Assembly (NCBI GenBank): GCA_016178125.1
Contig: JACOTV010000106.1
Location: forward strand, 1 to 24,787
Direction of reading: 5' to 3'
Length of the DNA: 24,787 nt
Source: Candidatus Microgenomates bacterium
GTDB lineage: Bacteria; Patescibacteriota; Microgenomatia; UBA1406; GWC2-37-13
The translations under genes and the position numbers were made by a program. Within the stretch, counting starts at the first letter, position 1. The number at the start of each line of letters is the position of its first letter. Below, one piece after another: positions 13,137-21,087 of the stretch. The notes beneath the pieces are model-generated. The model did no database searches. It was not told where the DNA came from and saw only the letters and a program-made list of their open reading frames with translations.

Positions 13137-15266
13137 TTATTGATACTCCACTTCGACAGTAACGTTTTTCTTCATGATCGGCGTATACATATTCAGCACC
13201 GGAAGATTGGGTGTGGTAACCACACGGATACCCGTTGCATGAAACCCGTCTTTTACTATCTTATCAAGTGCGGAGACTGCTTTACCACTCATCCGCGAGA
13301 CAAGCTGCGACCTGTCAAAAACCGGCACGGCTTTTGAGGTTACTTTGAAGGTAACAGCACGCGCCTCGGGGTCGTCCTTTTTATCAATTCTCACAATGCG
13401 GTATGCAACCGTTTCTGCCTGTACCCGCGTTCCGCCGGCAAGTCCATGACTTAATTCCTTGGTGAATGCTGCTTTTAACGCATTTTCGTCGTATGTGTAA
13501 TAAGTAGTCTTAGCATCTGCGGTCAGTGAGATCGATTCAGCTTCGTCACCCGCCTTTTTTGAGAGTTTCTCACCGTCTAAGCTCACATCGGTCAAGTCTT
13601 CGACGATCACCTTGCCTGAACCGATTTTCGCCCTCAAATTAGCGGCAGTTTCCTTCTTAGCTTGTTCCATTACACTCGCTCGTAGTTTATTTATGTCGGT
13701 TGTCGATGCAACGCGAATCTGCTTCTTTGAACCCCCGCTAAATGCATTTTCTGTCTTTGCGATTACCGTACTTGAAGATTCACCCTGAATGTTCAGTTTT
13801 GTCCCCGATCCGATGTTGTATTCGGTCCCGATGTCGCCTGCTATGGCGGTTACCTTCGCAGTACTTGAACGGATGTCTGAGGCGTCCCCCGAGGCCGACG
13901 CAACTTTCACATCAGTCTCGAGAACAAACGAAAGATTGTTTGGACCTGTCAATTTCGTGCCTTTTGCGAGTGTTTGGCTTTCTGAAAGGCTACTATTGTA
14001 TATGGTCACTGTGCCTTTTGCCTTCTCCCCAACCTGCTTTTGGCCGGTTGTTTGCGCAGTCCCATCTACCTTACGTAAATCGGTTCCTTCATCGAGTTTA
14101 AGATCGCTTCCTATCGTGACGTCTTTATCGATTTGTTTCGCCGGGAAGGTTACTTGTACTTGAGCTTTGTGCAGAAAGTATTCAGTCGCGCCAAGCCCCA
14201 CTAGGACGAGCGCAACAACCACGACGGCAACTATCGGCAACATATGCCCGATAGACGGTACGGATATTTTTGGCATACGAATCTTAGGAACCACTCCCTT
14301 GGCCTTTTTGGCAGGAGTCGGGGGGGAGGCTTGCGCCGTAGTTTGTTGATCATCGTCGTCGCCGATCATAAAGCCCATAACCTGATTGGGGGTTTCCCGT
14401 ATATTACTTTCCTCGGGAACGATCGATGAAACTTCTGAGAAGGTAAATCCTTCCTCCATTGTTTCAAGGACCTCAGAAGGTGCCGCTGTCGCCGTTACAC
14501 TTGGCGTGGCTACCTGCATTTCATCTGTGTGGTGAATTTGCCGAGCAAACACATCGACCAAACTTTTGTGCAGATCTTCTTGGGTGAGTATGTCGATCTT
14601 GGGGGCTGTCGGAAATATCTCTTCGCTCCACCTGTTGGAAAGCAAGGTCGACACGTCGTTTGTGAGCGACTTTTCGTCATACATGATCAACCTGTTCGGG
14701 AGAACATAGTGTTGTTTCAGCGACTGAAACACAGGAGTCAACGTATCTATCACGTTTCCACTTCGGGCTAAGGTCTCTTGGTGAATATTATTGCCGCCTT
14801 GATAAAGGGTTATGGTTACGACGGTTCGGTCAAATTCCAACAGAATCATGTGAAGCGGAGCATGTTCACGAGCTTTAAAATGCTCAATAATTGCTTCCTG
14901 GCACTCTATATATCCAAGCGGTTTGAGGTCGAGACTCTTAGCAAGTTCTTTGATTTTTGAAAGAAACGGTCGCTTGATTTCGCGGTGCTGCGGATCGACA
15001 AAATGAGAATATATGAAAAAGATCGCCTGCTGCGGAGCAAGATGTGTTTTGGTTTCTAGTCGATAGAGGACTTCGTCTATATCGTCGACCAATTGCTCCC
15101 AACCGTTACTGTAGTTGAAGTACTCGGTACCGAGTATCTTAAGCCCTGCATGACCGTCTTCTAGGTACATAACGACACCATCTTGTTCCTTAAAGAAGAT
15201 CCCAATAAAAACGTCGTGCTTTTCTTCGGGCTTATTTTTTTTCTTTAAAAACGGAAGAGATATCAT
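13137..15266 (-). CDS. Membrane protein: possible actin-like N-domain, TM helix, baseplate J-like C-region
   Basis: A 709-aa protein in three parts. Residues about 18-245 alternate strand and helix, and the stretch MILLEFDRTVVTITLYQGG (140-158) with RSGNVI after it looks like the second phosphate loop of actin-like ATPases such as PilM/FtsA; this is a weak, pattern-level match. Residues 250-340 are a Thr/Pro/Lys-rich linker ending in a basic stretch. One membrane helix spans about 343-360. The extracellular part (365-709) includes GEKAKGTVTIYNSSLSES, then GTKLTGP and later GDIGTEYNIGSGTKLNI, a pattern like baseplate J-like domains annotated in many CPR surface proteins. Its place between the sortase and a membrane-anchored binding protein suggests an envelope role. 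No clear promoter directly upstream of its ATG. Confidence 0.6.
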   Translation of the reverse strand: MISLPFLKKKNKPEEKHDVFIGIFFKEQDGVVMYLEDGHAGLKILGTEYFNYSNGWEQLVDDIDEVLYRLETKTHLAPQQAIFFIYSHFVDPQHREIKRPFLSKIKELAKSLDLKPLGYIECQEAIIEHFKAREHAPLHMILLEFDRTVVTITLYQGGNNIHQETLARSGNVIDTLTPVFQSLKQHYVLPNRLIMYDEKSLTNDVSTLLSNRWSEEIFPTAPKIDILTQEDLHKSLVDVFARQIHHTDEMQVATPSVTATAAPSEVLETMEEGFTFSEVSSIVPEESNIRETPNQVMGFMIGDDDDQQTTAQASPPTPAKKAKGVVPKIRMPKISVPSIGHMLPIVAVVVVALVLVGLGATEYFLHKAQVQVTFPAKQIDKDVTIGSDLKLDEGTDLRKVDGTAQTTGQKQVGEKAKGTVTIYNSSLSESQTLAKGTKLTGPNNLSFVLETDVKVASASGDASDIRSSTAKVTAIAGDIGTEYNIGSGTKLNIQGESSSTVIAKTENAFSGGSKKQIRVASTTDINKLRASVMEQAKKETAANLRAKIGSGKVIVEDLTDVSLDGEKLSKKAGDEAESISLTADAKTTYYTYDENALKAAFTKELSHGLAGGTRVQAETVAYRIVRIDKKDDPEARAVTFKVTSKAVPVFDRSQLVSRMSGKAVSALDKIVKDGFHATGIRVVTTPNLPVLNMYTPIMKKNVTVEVEYQ

Positions 15267-15292
15267 ATTTGGTTACGCGAATGGATAAGAAA

Positions 15293-15309
15293 ACTGTATT
15301 CATGACAGT
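15293..15309. repeat. Short inverted repeat upstream of the 709-aa gene
   Basis: ACTGT / ACAGT arms with a 7-nt loop in the 57-nt gap before the 709-aa gene. Operator-sized, but 5-bp arms arise by chance; no -10 with the local 6-7 nt spacing is found here. A TACAAT at the very end of the upstream gene (15326-15331, minus strand) is the only -10 candidate and would give a leader of about 50 nt. Confidence 0.25.
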
Positions 15310-15323
15310 CCATGTGCCATTTC

Positions 15324-16919
15324 CTATTGTACCTTAATATTGTATTTAGCGAAGACTTGAGTGACACCTTGGGCAACGGTAGACATCGCCTGGCTATAAC
15401 TTACCCCCTGAATCGTTTGGTCAATCGCAGTCTCCATATATTTGACTATTTCATCGTTTAGTCCGTTATCAAATGTACGGGCGATCATCGGCATAGTTAT
15501 ATACTCTCCGTCTGTTGCCTGTTTTATGACGGGCGCCAAATATTCCTGGTTCGCCAAGAGCGGTGCCAAATCTTTTCTCGAATACGCAGCTCCAAAAAGA
15601 CGTGTTTTGCTTTGCTCGGCGTAGAGCTTGGTCATGGTGTCTTTCTCGGATAAGTACTTTAAAAACTGCCATGCCTGCATTTGGTTCTTGCTAAACTTCG
15701 ATACTCCCTCGGCCCAGTAGCTTGAGATTGACACAATATTCGTTTCGGGCACTTGAGGTACCGGAGCTACTTTCACACGGATTTGCGGATTTGCCGCTTT
15801 TATAGCAAGGATCTCCCATGAGGGCACAAAAATCATCGCCACCTTCTCCTGAATAAAAGCATTTAATGAATTTTGCATCCCCGCGTCCCAGAATGCGCCG
15901 GGTTCCTCGGCAAACTTGCGGTAGGATTCGAGTGCGGCTGCGGCTTCTTTAGAATTAAGCGATTTCATGTCGACCCCGTTTTGAGTCAAAAATAGCGCCA
16001 TAATATCTGAGAAGTGTTCAATGTTCCCGGCAGTCCCAAGCGCTATACCCGAGGTAATGATTTTCTTGTCGTTATTCTGTACGGTAAGTTTTCCAATGTA
16101 GTTGTAAACGTCTATCCACGTTGTTGGTGGATTGTTAATCCCGGCTTTTTTAAAGAGCCCATCGTTATACACCAGAACCAACCCATCTATCATGAGCGGA
16201 ATACCATAATATTTACTTCCTAGTTTGAGGTCATTTTGGTGCACTTTATAAAAAGTACTGTTAAATTCAGCCGTCGACATAACAGACTCAGGAAGGGGCG
16301 CGGCTATGTCGGTAAGCTCGGGAAGCCAGGTATTGTGGTACCTAAAAATATCCGGACCATTTGTTTTTCGGTTAACCAGTTTGTCGCGATAACTGACGGG
16401 ATCCATTTTTTTGTATTCGATCTTGATTTCAGGATGCTTCTTGGTATATTCGTCGATAATCGGTTTCATCGTCTCAGGATCATCCCACAGTCCCCAATAC
16501 AACAGATTTGCCGCAACAGGCTTTGGGGTCTTACGTCCACCTAATAAAAGACCGAGAATAACCGCAAAGACCACCACAAAAATGAGTCCCGCCGCGCCAA
16601 TCACGAGGTATTTGGTGCGGCTATTTGCAGTTGGGCTGTCAGTCGGTGGGATAAACTCCTGTTCAGGCGCAACTTGAGCCGGCGTCAGGTCGGCGGGGAC
16701 TTCCTCGGGGACCAACTGGTCAGCAGATGTAGGTTGTGGAGGCGGTGGTGGGTTCGCCTCTGGGACTGCAGGGGGTGGCATAACTTCGGCTGAAGGCTGT
16801 GGTTGTGGCTGCGGGGGCACCTGGGGAATAGGAGCCGCTTGCGGAGGATCCTCAGCAAGCGGAACGGGAGCCTCAGAATCAGTTTGATTTTGAGGCAGAT
16901 TTACTTTATCATCATCCAT
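15324..16919 (-). CDS. Membrane-anchored extracellular solute-binding protein (family 1) with Pro-rich cytosolic tail
   Basis: A 531-aa protein. Residues 1-100 are acidic and extremely rich in Pro and Gln, with no signal peptide; one membrane helix at about 104-127 is followed by GGRK and a complete family 1 (MalE-like) sugar-binding fold from 138: NLLYWGLWDDPETMKPIIDEY, KYYGIPLMIDGLVLVYN, PPTTWIDVYNYI and SYWAEGVSKFSKN. Most Gram-positive binding proteins are lipoproteins; here a transmembrane helix replaces the lipid anchor, and the Pro-rich part faces the cytosol if the binding domain is outside. No ABC permease or ATPase gene is nearby, so sensing or scavenging rather than direct uptake is possible. 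Start at 16919 (MDDDKV) rather than 16943, because TATGAT ends 6 nt upstream. Confidence 0.88.
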   Translation of the reverse strand: MDDDKVNLPQNQTDSEAPVPLAEDPPQAAPIPQVPPQPQPQPSAEVMPPPAVPEANPPPPPQPTSADQLVPEEVPADLTPAQVAPEQEFIPPTDSPTANSRTKYLVIGAAGLIFVVVFAVILGLLLGGRKTPKPVAANLLYWGLWDDPETMKPIIDEYTKKHPEIKIEYKKMDPVSYRDKLVNRKTNGPDIFRYHNTWLPELTDIAAPLPESVMSTAEFNSTFYKVHQNDLKLGSKYYGIPLMIDGLVLVYNDGLFKKAGINNPPTTWIDVYNYIGKLTVQNNDKKIITSGIALGTAGNIEHFSDIMALFLTQNGVDMKSLNSKEAAAALESYRKFAEEPGAFWDAGMQNSLNAFIQEKVAMIFVPSWEILAIKAANPQIRVKVAPVPQVPETNIVSISSYWAEGVSKFSKNQMQAWQFLKYLSEKDTMTKLYAEQSKTRLFGAAYSRKDLAPLLANQEYLAPVIKQATDGEYITMPMIARTFDNGLNDEIVKYMETAIDQTIQGVSYSQAMSTVAQGVTQVFAKYNIKVQ

Positions 16920-16924
16920 AGATT

Positions 16925-16930
16925 TATCAT
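16925..16930 (+). promoter_or_regulatory. vanW -10 element (shared, bidirectional)
   Basis: TATCAT ending 6 nt before ATG 16937, predicting a leaderless mRNA. It overlaps by five bases the minus-strand -10 of the solute-binding protein gene. A weak TTACTT at 16901-16906 (18-nt spacer) could be its -35. Confidence 0.65.
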
Positions 16931-16931
16931 A
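16926..16931 (-). promoter_or_regulatory. Solute-binding-protein gene -10 element (shared, bidirectional)
   Basis: TATGAT on the minus strand ending 6 nt before ATG 16919. With the plus-strand hexamer it forms TATCATA at 16925-16931, a near-palindrome read from both sides. The two start codons are 18 bp apart, first base to first base. Confidence 0.65.
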
Positions 16932-16936
16932 CCAGA

Positions 16937-18340
16937 ATGGCAAGCAAACAATACTTTCTTTTACGCACGATTGGGGTATGTCTTTTTTTGGTTTTTGGTG
17001 TCATTATTGGTGGTATAACGTTCGTTATACGCCAGGAACAACTTCTGTCAAACCGCATATACCCCAACGTATTTATTGACGACTACCCTGTTGCCAATAC
17101 GACAAAAGCACAGGCCGCAACTATTCTCTCACACAAAAATGATGCTATCAATAACGCAACGATTTCGGTTATATACAAAGACGCGCCGGTTGCCACCATG
17201 TCGGCGACTCGCCTCGGCCTCAAATATAATACCGACGAAGTGATTGACCGTGCGTATTTAATCGGACGCGTTAATAATACCCCTTCCCGTATATATCAAA
17301 AGATCACCACACATCTAAAACTCGTCCCGTACCGCTTCTCTACTCAGCTTGCTTACGACACAAGTTATGTGCAGGATTTTCTCACCGGGAAGAAGATACA
17401 GTACGAAAAGCCCGCGAAAAATGCCCTTTTTACTTTTGAAAACGGAAAGGTCTCGGAATTTAAACCCGAAGAAAAGGGGCTTACAATAGATGAAGAAAAG
17501 TTTACCGCAGAACTCGATGCGGCGATTCAATCGTTTAGGTACAATCCTCGCAATGTTACTCTCACGCTTACTGACCATATTATTGACCCTGAGGTAACAC
17601 TTGCTAAAGCAAACGAATTTGGAATAGAAGAAGAAATTGGAGTCGGGAAGTCTGACTATTCACATTCAATCCCTGAACGGATTCATAACGTGATTTTGGG
17701 TGCGACTAAATTAAATGGTGTATTAATTCCAAAAGGCGAGTCGTTTTCGTTTAACAAATACTTAGGAGATATCGATGCGGCCCACGGGTTTCAACCGGCC
17801 TACGTAATACAAAATGGCAAAACAGTACTCGGTGATGGCGGTGGTATCTGCCAGGTATCAACAACAATGTTTCGCGCTGCAATGAACGCGGGACTTCCCA
17901 TTACCGAACGTCATGCACATGCCTATCGCGTGGGATATTATGAAAATGATGCGAAGCCTGGACTCGACGCAACCATCTATTTACCAACAGTCGATTTTAA
18001 GTTCAAAAACGACACACCTGGAGCACTGCTCATACAAACTGAGATCGTGGAAGATCAACATCTGCTGTTGTTTCACTTATTTGGGAAGAAGGACGGTCGA
18101 AAAGCCGAGCTTACCGATCCGATACTCACCAACGTCGCGCCTCCGCCTCCAGCCCTCAATCAAGAAGATCCTACTCTACCTCGTGGAGTCACCAAACAAG
18201 TAGACTTTGCAGCATGGGGAGGACGATCGTCATTTAACTATAAAGTCACCTATCCTGACAATAAAATTGAGGAGCAGACTTTCGTATCAGTATATCGCCC
18301 ATGGCAGGCGATCTTCCTTGTCGGAACTAAAGATAGCTAG
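16937..18340 (+). CDS. VanW family protein with C-terminal G5-like domain
   Basis: A 467-aa extracellular, membrane-anchored protein. One helix at about 9-31 is an uncleaved anchor or signal. Residues 40-230 carry two repeats resembling the peptidoglycan-binding-4/YoaR N-terminal region. The VanW domain is about 235-385 with the hallmark DGGGICQVSTTMF (300-312) and RHAHAYRVGYY (325-335). The last 55 residues (RGVTKQVDFAAWGGRSSF, then PWQAIFLVGTK) read as a G5-type domain, often linked to cell-wall binding. VanW proteins are named from vancomycin-resistance clusters but are common without them; no other van gene is here, so a wall-associated role and not resistance is inferred. The gene diverges from the solute-binding protein with a shared -10. 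Confidence 0.92.
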   Translation: MASKQYFLLRTIGVCLFLVFGVIIGGITFVIRQEQLLSNRIYPNVFIDDYPVANTTKAQAATILSHKNDAINNATISVIYKDAPVATMSATRLGLKYNTDEVIDRAYLIGRVNNTPSRIYQKITTHLKLVPYRFSTQLAYDTSYVQDFLTGKKIQYEKPAKNALFTFENGKVSEFKPEEKGLTIDEEKFTAELDAAIQSFRYNPRNVTLTLTDHIIDPEVTLAKANEFGIEEEIGVGKSDYSHSIPERIHNVILGATKLNGVLIPKGESFSFNKYLGDIDAAHGFQPAYVIQNGKTVLGDGGGICQVSTTMFRAAMNAGLPITERHAHAYRVGYYENDAKPGLDATIYLPTVDFKFKNDTPGALLIQTEIVEDQHLLLFHLFGKKDGRKAELTDPILTNVAPPPPALNQEDPTLPRGVTKQVDFAAWGGRSSFNYKVTYPDNKIEEQTFVSVYRPWQAIFLVGTKDS

Positions 18341-18346
18341 TTATCT
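18331..18346. repeat. Imperfect palindrome across convergent stop codons
   Basis: AGATAGCT / AGTTATCT, a 16-bp palindrome with one mismatch position, covers the abutting stops of vanW and the 59-aa gene. No T-tract; a terminator is not supported. Confidence 0.25.
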
Positions 18347-18520
18347 GATATACGATGTTTCAACCGCCGGGTGAGCAAGCGCTCTTTGCATGTCGAAACC
18401 GATATTCATTCCCCAAATAAAGGCTATTATAGGGAGCGAAACGAATAAGATCATCGCAAGCGTTTTAGAAAACGGGGTTACCGTATTCCACATATTCTTC
18501 TGTGATTTGGTTTTAGCCAT
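18341..18520 (-). CDS. Small single-span membrane protein, 59 aa (TPFSK/LP motif)
   Basis: A 59-aa ORF: basic N-terminus (MAKTKSQKNMWN), then TVTPFSKTLAMILFVSLPII and a hydrophobic span to about residue 46 ending near GMNIGFDM, and a short polar tail (ETSYIR). The TP-SK-LA---LF--LP pattern is one I associate with numerous small uncharacterised membrane proteins of CPR bacteria; that is recollection, not a search. Its ATG follows the acetyltransferase TAA by one base, and its own TAA abuts the vanW TAG. As the last gene of the GT2-GT4-acetyltransferase operon it is probably expressed by translational coupling. The function is unknown; an envelope or glycan-export accessory role is only suggested by context. 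Confidence 0.75.
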   Translation of the reverse strand: MAKTKSQKNMWNTVTPFSKTLAMILFVSLPIIAFIWGMNIGFDMQRALAHPAVETSYIR

Positions 18521-18521
18521 A

Positions 18522-19115
18522 TTATCTGAACAGGCGTGGTCTGCCTAATTTGTATTTTGGATCCTTGTGTTCGCGCTCTGAAATTACCTTTGCAGGTACA
18601 CCCCCAACTACTGCAAACGGTGCAACATTTTTGGTTACAACGGCGCCTGCTGCAACAATCGCTCCTCGACCTATCGTCACACCTGGTAAGATAATTGCGC
18701 GCGGTCCTATAAATACATAATCCTCGATATGCACAGGTTTTGCAACTGCTTTAAAAAAAGGATCATGAATATCGTGCTGAGAGTTGTAAATCATTACCTC
18801 AGAGGCGAGCGCGACGTGGTTCCCGATGACGAGTCGCGCTCGCCCATCAAGAACCGCCTTTTCACCAATAATCGTATCGTCACCGATCACGATATTTTTC
18901 GTGTCATAGAACGTTACTCCCATATGTATGGTTGATCCTTTTCCCATTTTTACGCCTGCAGATTTGTGAAGGGCCTTTCTAAACGTATGCGAAGGAATTC
19001 TACCGAGTACATGAATAATGAAGAGCTCTGTTTCAAGAGCGACGTTTTTTACCCTATTCTCGATCTTCTTGCCAATCTCCTGGTTACTCAACGCTTTTCC
19101 TTGACTATCTTTCAT
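18522..19115 (-). CDS. Left-handed beta-helix (hexapeptide repeat) O-acetyltransferase
   Basis: A 197-aa acyltransferase of the WcaF/maltose-acetyltransferase-like group, which moves acetyl from acetyl-CoA to sugars. Hexapeptide turns run from about residue 55: IVIGDDTIIG, LVIGNHVALAS, YVFIGPRAIILPGVTIGRGAIVAAGAVVTK, ending in the family-typical VVGGVPAKVI (168-177). The NSQHDI segment (111-116) carries the His expected at the active site between subunits of the trimer. The N-terminal 50 residues are helical. It starts one base after the GT4 stop and ends one base before the 59-aa ORF, so it is clearly part of the glycan operon and probably decorates the sugar chain made by the two upstream glycosyltransferases. 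Confidence 0.9.
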   Translation of the reverse strand: MKDSQGKALSNQEIGKKIENRVKNVALETELFIIHVLGRIPSHTFRKALHKSAGVKMGKGSTIHMGVTFYDTKNIVIGDDTIIGEKAVLDGRARLVIGNHVALASEVMIYNSQHDIHDPFFKAVAKPVHIEDYVFIGPRAIILPGVTIGRGAIVAAGAVVTKNVAPFAVVGGVPAKVISEREHKDPKYKLGRPRLFR

Positions 19116-19116
19116 A

Positions 19117-20220
19117 TCATTTTATATTATCCACTACCTTCTTATATACTTCCACCGTTTCTTTCGCCATCTGATCAAATGAGTATTTTTTGACGATTTT
19201 CTTGTAGTCAAAGCGTCGACGTTTTTCAATAAAATGCTCTATTTTTTCGGTCATGTCGGTCGTAAAAAGCGGATCAAATGCTACGTACTCATCGCCCAAC
19301 ATTTCACGAATTACTGGTATGTCGGAGGCAATAATGGGACACCCAAAAAATGCCGCTTCAAGTAATGTTAACCCAAACCCCTCAGCCAATGATGGATGGA
19401 TAAGGGCTTTTGCGTGATTGTAAAAATATACGAGATCGTTACGGCTTGATTTGGTATGCACGAGTATCTGATTCTGCATACCAAGACTCTCGATGTGTTT
19501 TTGAATGCGCCCAGCAAAATGATCTTCTGGTCCCACCAAAATTAAGGGAATTTTAGTATCTACTAAGCGATATGCCTCAACGAGTTTCTCAACGTTTTTA
19601 TGCGGGTAAAAATTACCGACATATACAAAAAAGTCATGTGGTAATTGCTTAGAAAGCTTCTCGTTTTCTTTTAAGTCTACTAAGCTCTCGTCGAGTCCTT
19701 CGTATATCGCAACAACCTTATCGGCGTATCTTGCGCCAAAGGTCTGTAGTATTTCACCACGCACAGCATTTGAAGGGGTAATTACGGCCGCTGAACGCCT
19801 CATGAGCTCGCTTAAGACCAATTTAAGCCCCATATGCTTCACTTCATAATAGAGCGTATGGTGAGTCGATGCTTTGCCGGTTTTATATAGAAGCGGTGTA
19901 AGGTCGTGGATTGTTGAAACAAACGGTCTACGGTACATAGCCGGATAACTAAAATAGGTAAAATGCATAAGATCGAGGTTGTCTCGCTGGAGCATTTTGT
20001 AAAATGCTGTTTGTTCAGAAAATGTATGCCAGTGAATGTCTGCTAGTCGCTTATTGAATCGTTTAGTCCCAAACCCAAAGGACTCATAATCCACTTTTTT
20101 TAGATATACGTTTACTTCCCAGTCGCGGGGGACATAGTCCTGCAAGTAGTACAGCAAGTTCCTGGTATAAACACCCACGCCGGTCTGTGATATGAGTCTT
20201 GCATCAATACCGAGTTTCAT
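19117..20220 (-). CDS. Glycosyltransferase family 4 (GT-B)
   Basis: A 367-aa cytosolic GT-B retaining glycosyltransferase. The N-domain opens with MKLGIDARLISQTGVGVYTR, the usual IDAR--TGIG-Y pattern. The C-domain has FFVYVGNFYPHKNVEKLVEA (about 195-214), PLILVGPED, and the GT4 signature HPSLAEGFGLTLLEAAFFG with the E-x7-E pair that binds the nucleotide sugar, followed by PIIASDIPVIREMLGD. It resembles mannosyl- and rhamnosyl-transferases of polysaccharide clusters, but the sugar cannot be told. Its ATG overlaps the GT2 stop by 4 nt (ATGA), showing translational coupling. There are no membrane segments. Family is certain, specificity is not. Confidence 0.93.
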   Translation of the reverse strand: MKLGIDARLISQTGVGVYTRNLLYYLQDYVPRDWEVNVYLKKVDYESFGFGTKRFNKRLADIHWHTFSEQTAFYKMLQRDNLDLMHFTYFSYPAMYRRPFVSTIHDLTPLLYKTGKASTHHTLYYEVKHMGLKLVLSELMRRSAAVITPSNAVRGEILQTFGARYADKVVAIYEGLDESLVDLKENEKLSKQLPHDFFVYVGNFYPHKNVEKLVEAYRLVDTKIPLILVGPEDHFAGRIQKHIESLGMQNQILVHTKSSRNDLVYFYNHAKALIHPSLAEGFGLTLLEAAFFGCPIIASDIPVIREMLGDEYVAFDPLFTTDMTEKIEHFIEKRRRFDYKKIVKKYSFDQMAKETVEVYKKVVDNIK

Positions 20221-21080
20221 TTTTTTGCCTCCAGTATACGATAAACGGCTTTGTTGATAAATAAGGGATACTGTTTTTCATAATGCTTCTTATAGAAAAT
20301 TCTCATTGCCTCATAAAAATGACTACTCGTTTTTTTCTTTTGTGTTACATCGGTATGTTTTCGTCCGCTCTGCCCCTTAATGTGCACGATCGACATGAGC
20401 GGATAATACCAAATTTTATACCCTGCTTGTTTTATGCGAAGTGACAGATCGAGATCCTCACCGTACATAAAAAATGCCTCGTCAAATCCACCAACTGCGT
20501 CAAATATCTCTTTCCTCGTTAAGAAGAACGCACCACTGGGGCTATCGATCTCGTGCTCCGTTTCTTTATCCAAATGCGATAAGTGGTATCCACCGAAAAG
20601 ACGGTTCAGTCCGGGGATTTTTGTGGTTAATTTTTCTAGTTTAGAAAAATACGCAAACGACCGCCATAGCGTTGGAAATCCTCGGTGACTTGCGGGGTCG
20701 ATTGATCCGTCAGGAAGAACAAGCCTGACGGTTAGCACCCCTATGTCAGAATGCTCGTGCATGATCTTAAGGAGTTTTGCAAAGTCTACATGGTCAACAA
20801 TCGTATCTGAATTGAGAAGAAGAAGGTATGTGCCACGCGCATGTTTTGCGGCAATATTGTTTGCGGCTCCAAACCCCACATTCTTTCCGTTTTCAATAAA
20901 CACGATGCCCTTTTCTTTTTTCAGAGACTCGACTGACCCATCGGTTGAACCATTGTCTATCACGATGATTTCATACGATACAGAAGGAGTTTTACTGAGG
21001 GATTGCTTCAGAGAATGAATCGTCTGCAATGTAAGATCACGCGTATTGTAAGAAAGCGTAATAACAGACAGGTCTTTCAT
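20217..21080 (-). CDS. Glycosyltransferase family 2 (rhamnosyltransferase-like)
   Basis: A 287-aa GT-A inverting glycosyltransferase. The N-terminus SVITLSYNTRDLTLQTIHSL and EIIVIDNGSTDGSVESL mark the nucleotide-binding half; LLLNSDTIV (about 102-110) holds the DxD-like NSD; SPSGAFFLTRKEIFDAVGGF and FFMYGEDLDLSLRIKQAGYK form the acceptor side, with ED as the probable base. This layout is typical of the WcaE/rhamnosyltransferase-like group used in surface glycans. It heads the glycan operon: TATACT ends 7 nt before its ATG, in the 23-nt gap after rpsI, so it is probably expressed as a leaderless mRNA besides any read-through from the ribosomal operon. Confidence 0.93.
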   Translation of the reverse strand: MKDLSVITLSYNTRDLTLQTIHSLKQSLSKTPSVSYEIIVIDNGSTDGSVESLKKEKGIVFIENGKNVGFGAANNIAAKHARGTYLLLLNSDTIVDHVDFAKLLKIMHEHSDIGVLTVRLVLPDGSIDPASHRGFPTLWRSFAYFSKLEKLTTKIPGLNRLFGGYHLSHLDKETEHEIDSPSGAFFLTRKEIFDAVGGFDEAFFMYGEDLDLSLRIKQAGYKIWYYPLMSIVHIKGQSGRKHTDVTQKKKTSSHFYEAMRIFYKKHYEKQYPLFINKAVYRILEAKK

Positions 21081-21087
21081 GTATGAA

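Noticed and set aside
15305..15325. Tiny 6-codon ORF (MAHGLS) in the gap before the 709-aa gene
   Set aside because: Too short to judge; could be a leader peptide, but it has no clear promoter spacing or coding bias.
16937..18340. Vancomycin resistance function for the VanW protein
   Set aside because: No vanHAX or regulatory genes are present; VanW domains are widespread wall-associated modules, so the name alone is not evidence.
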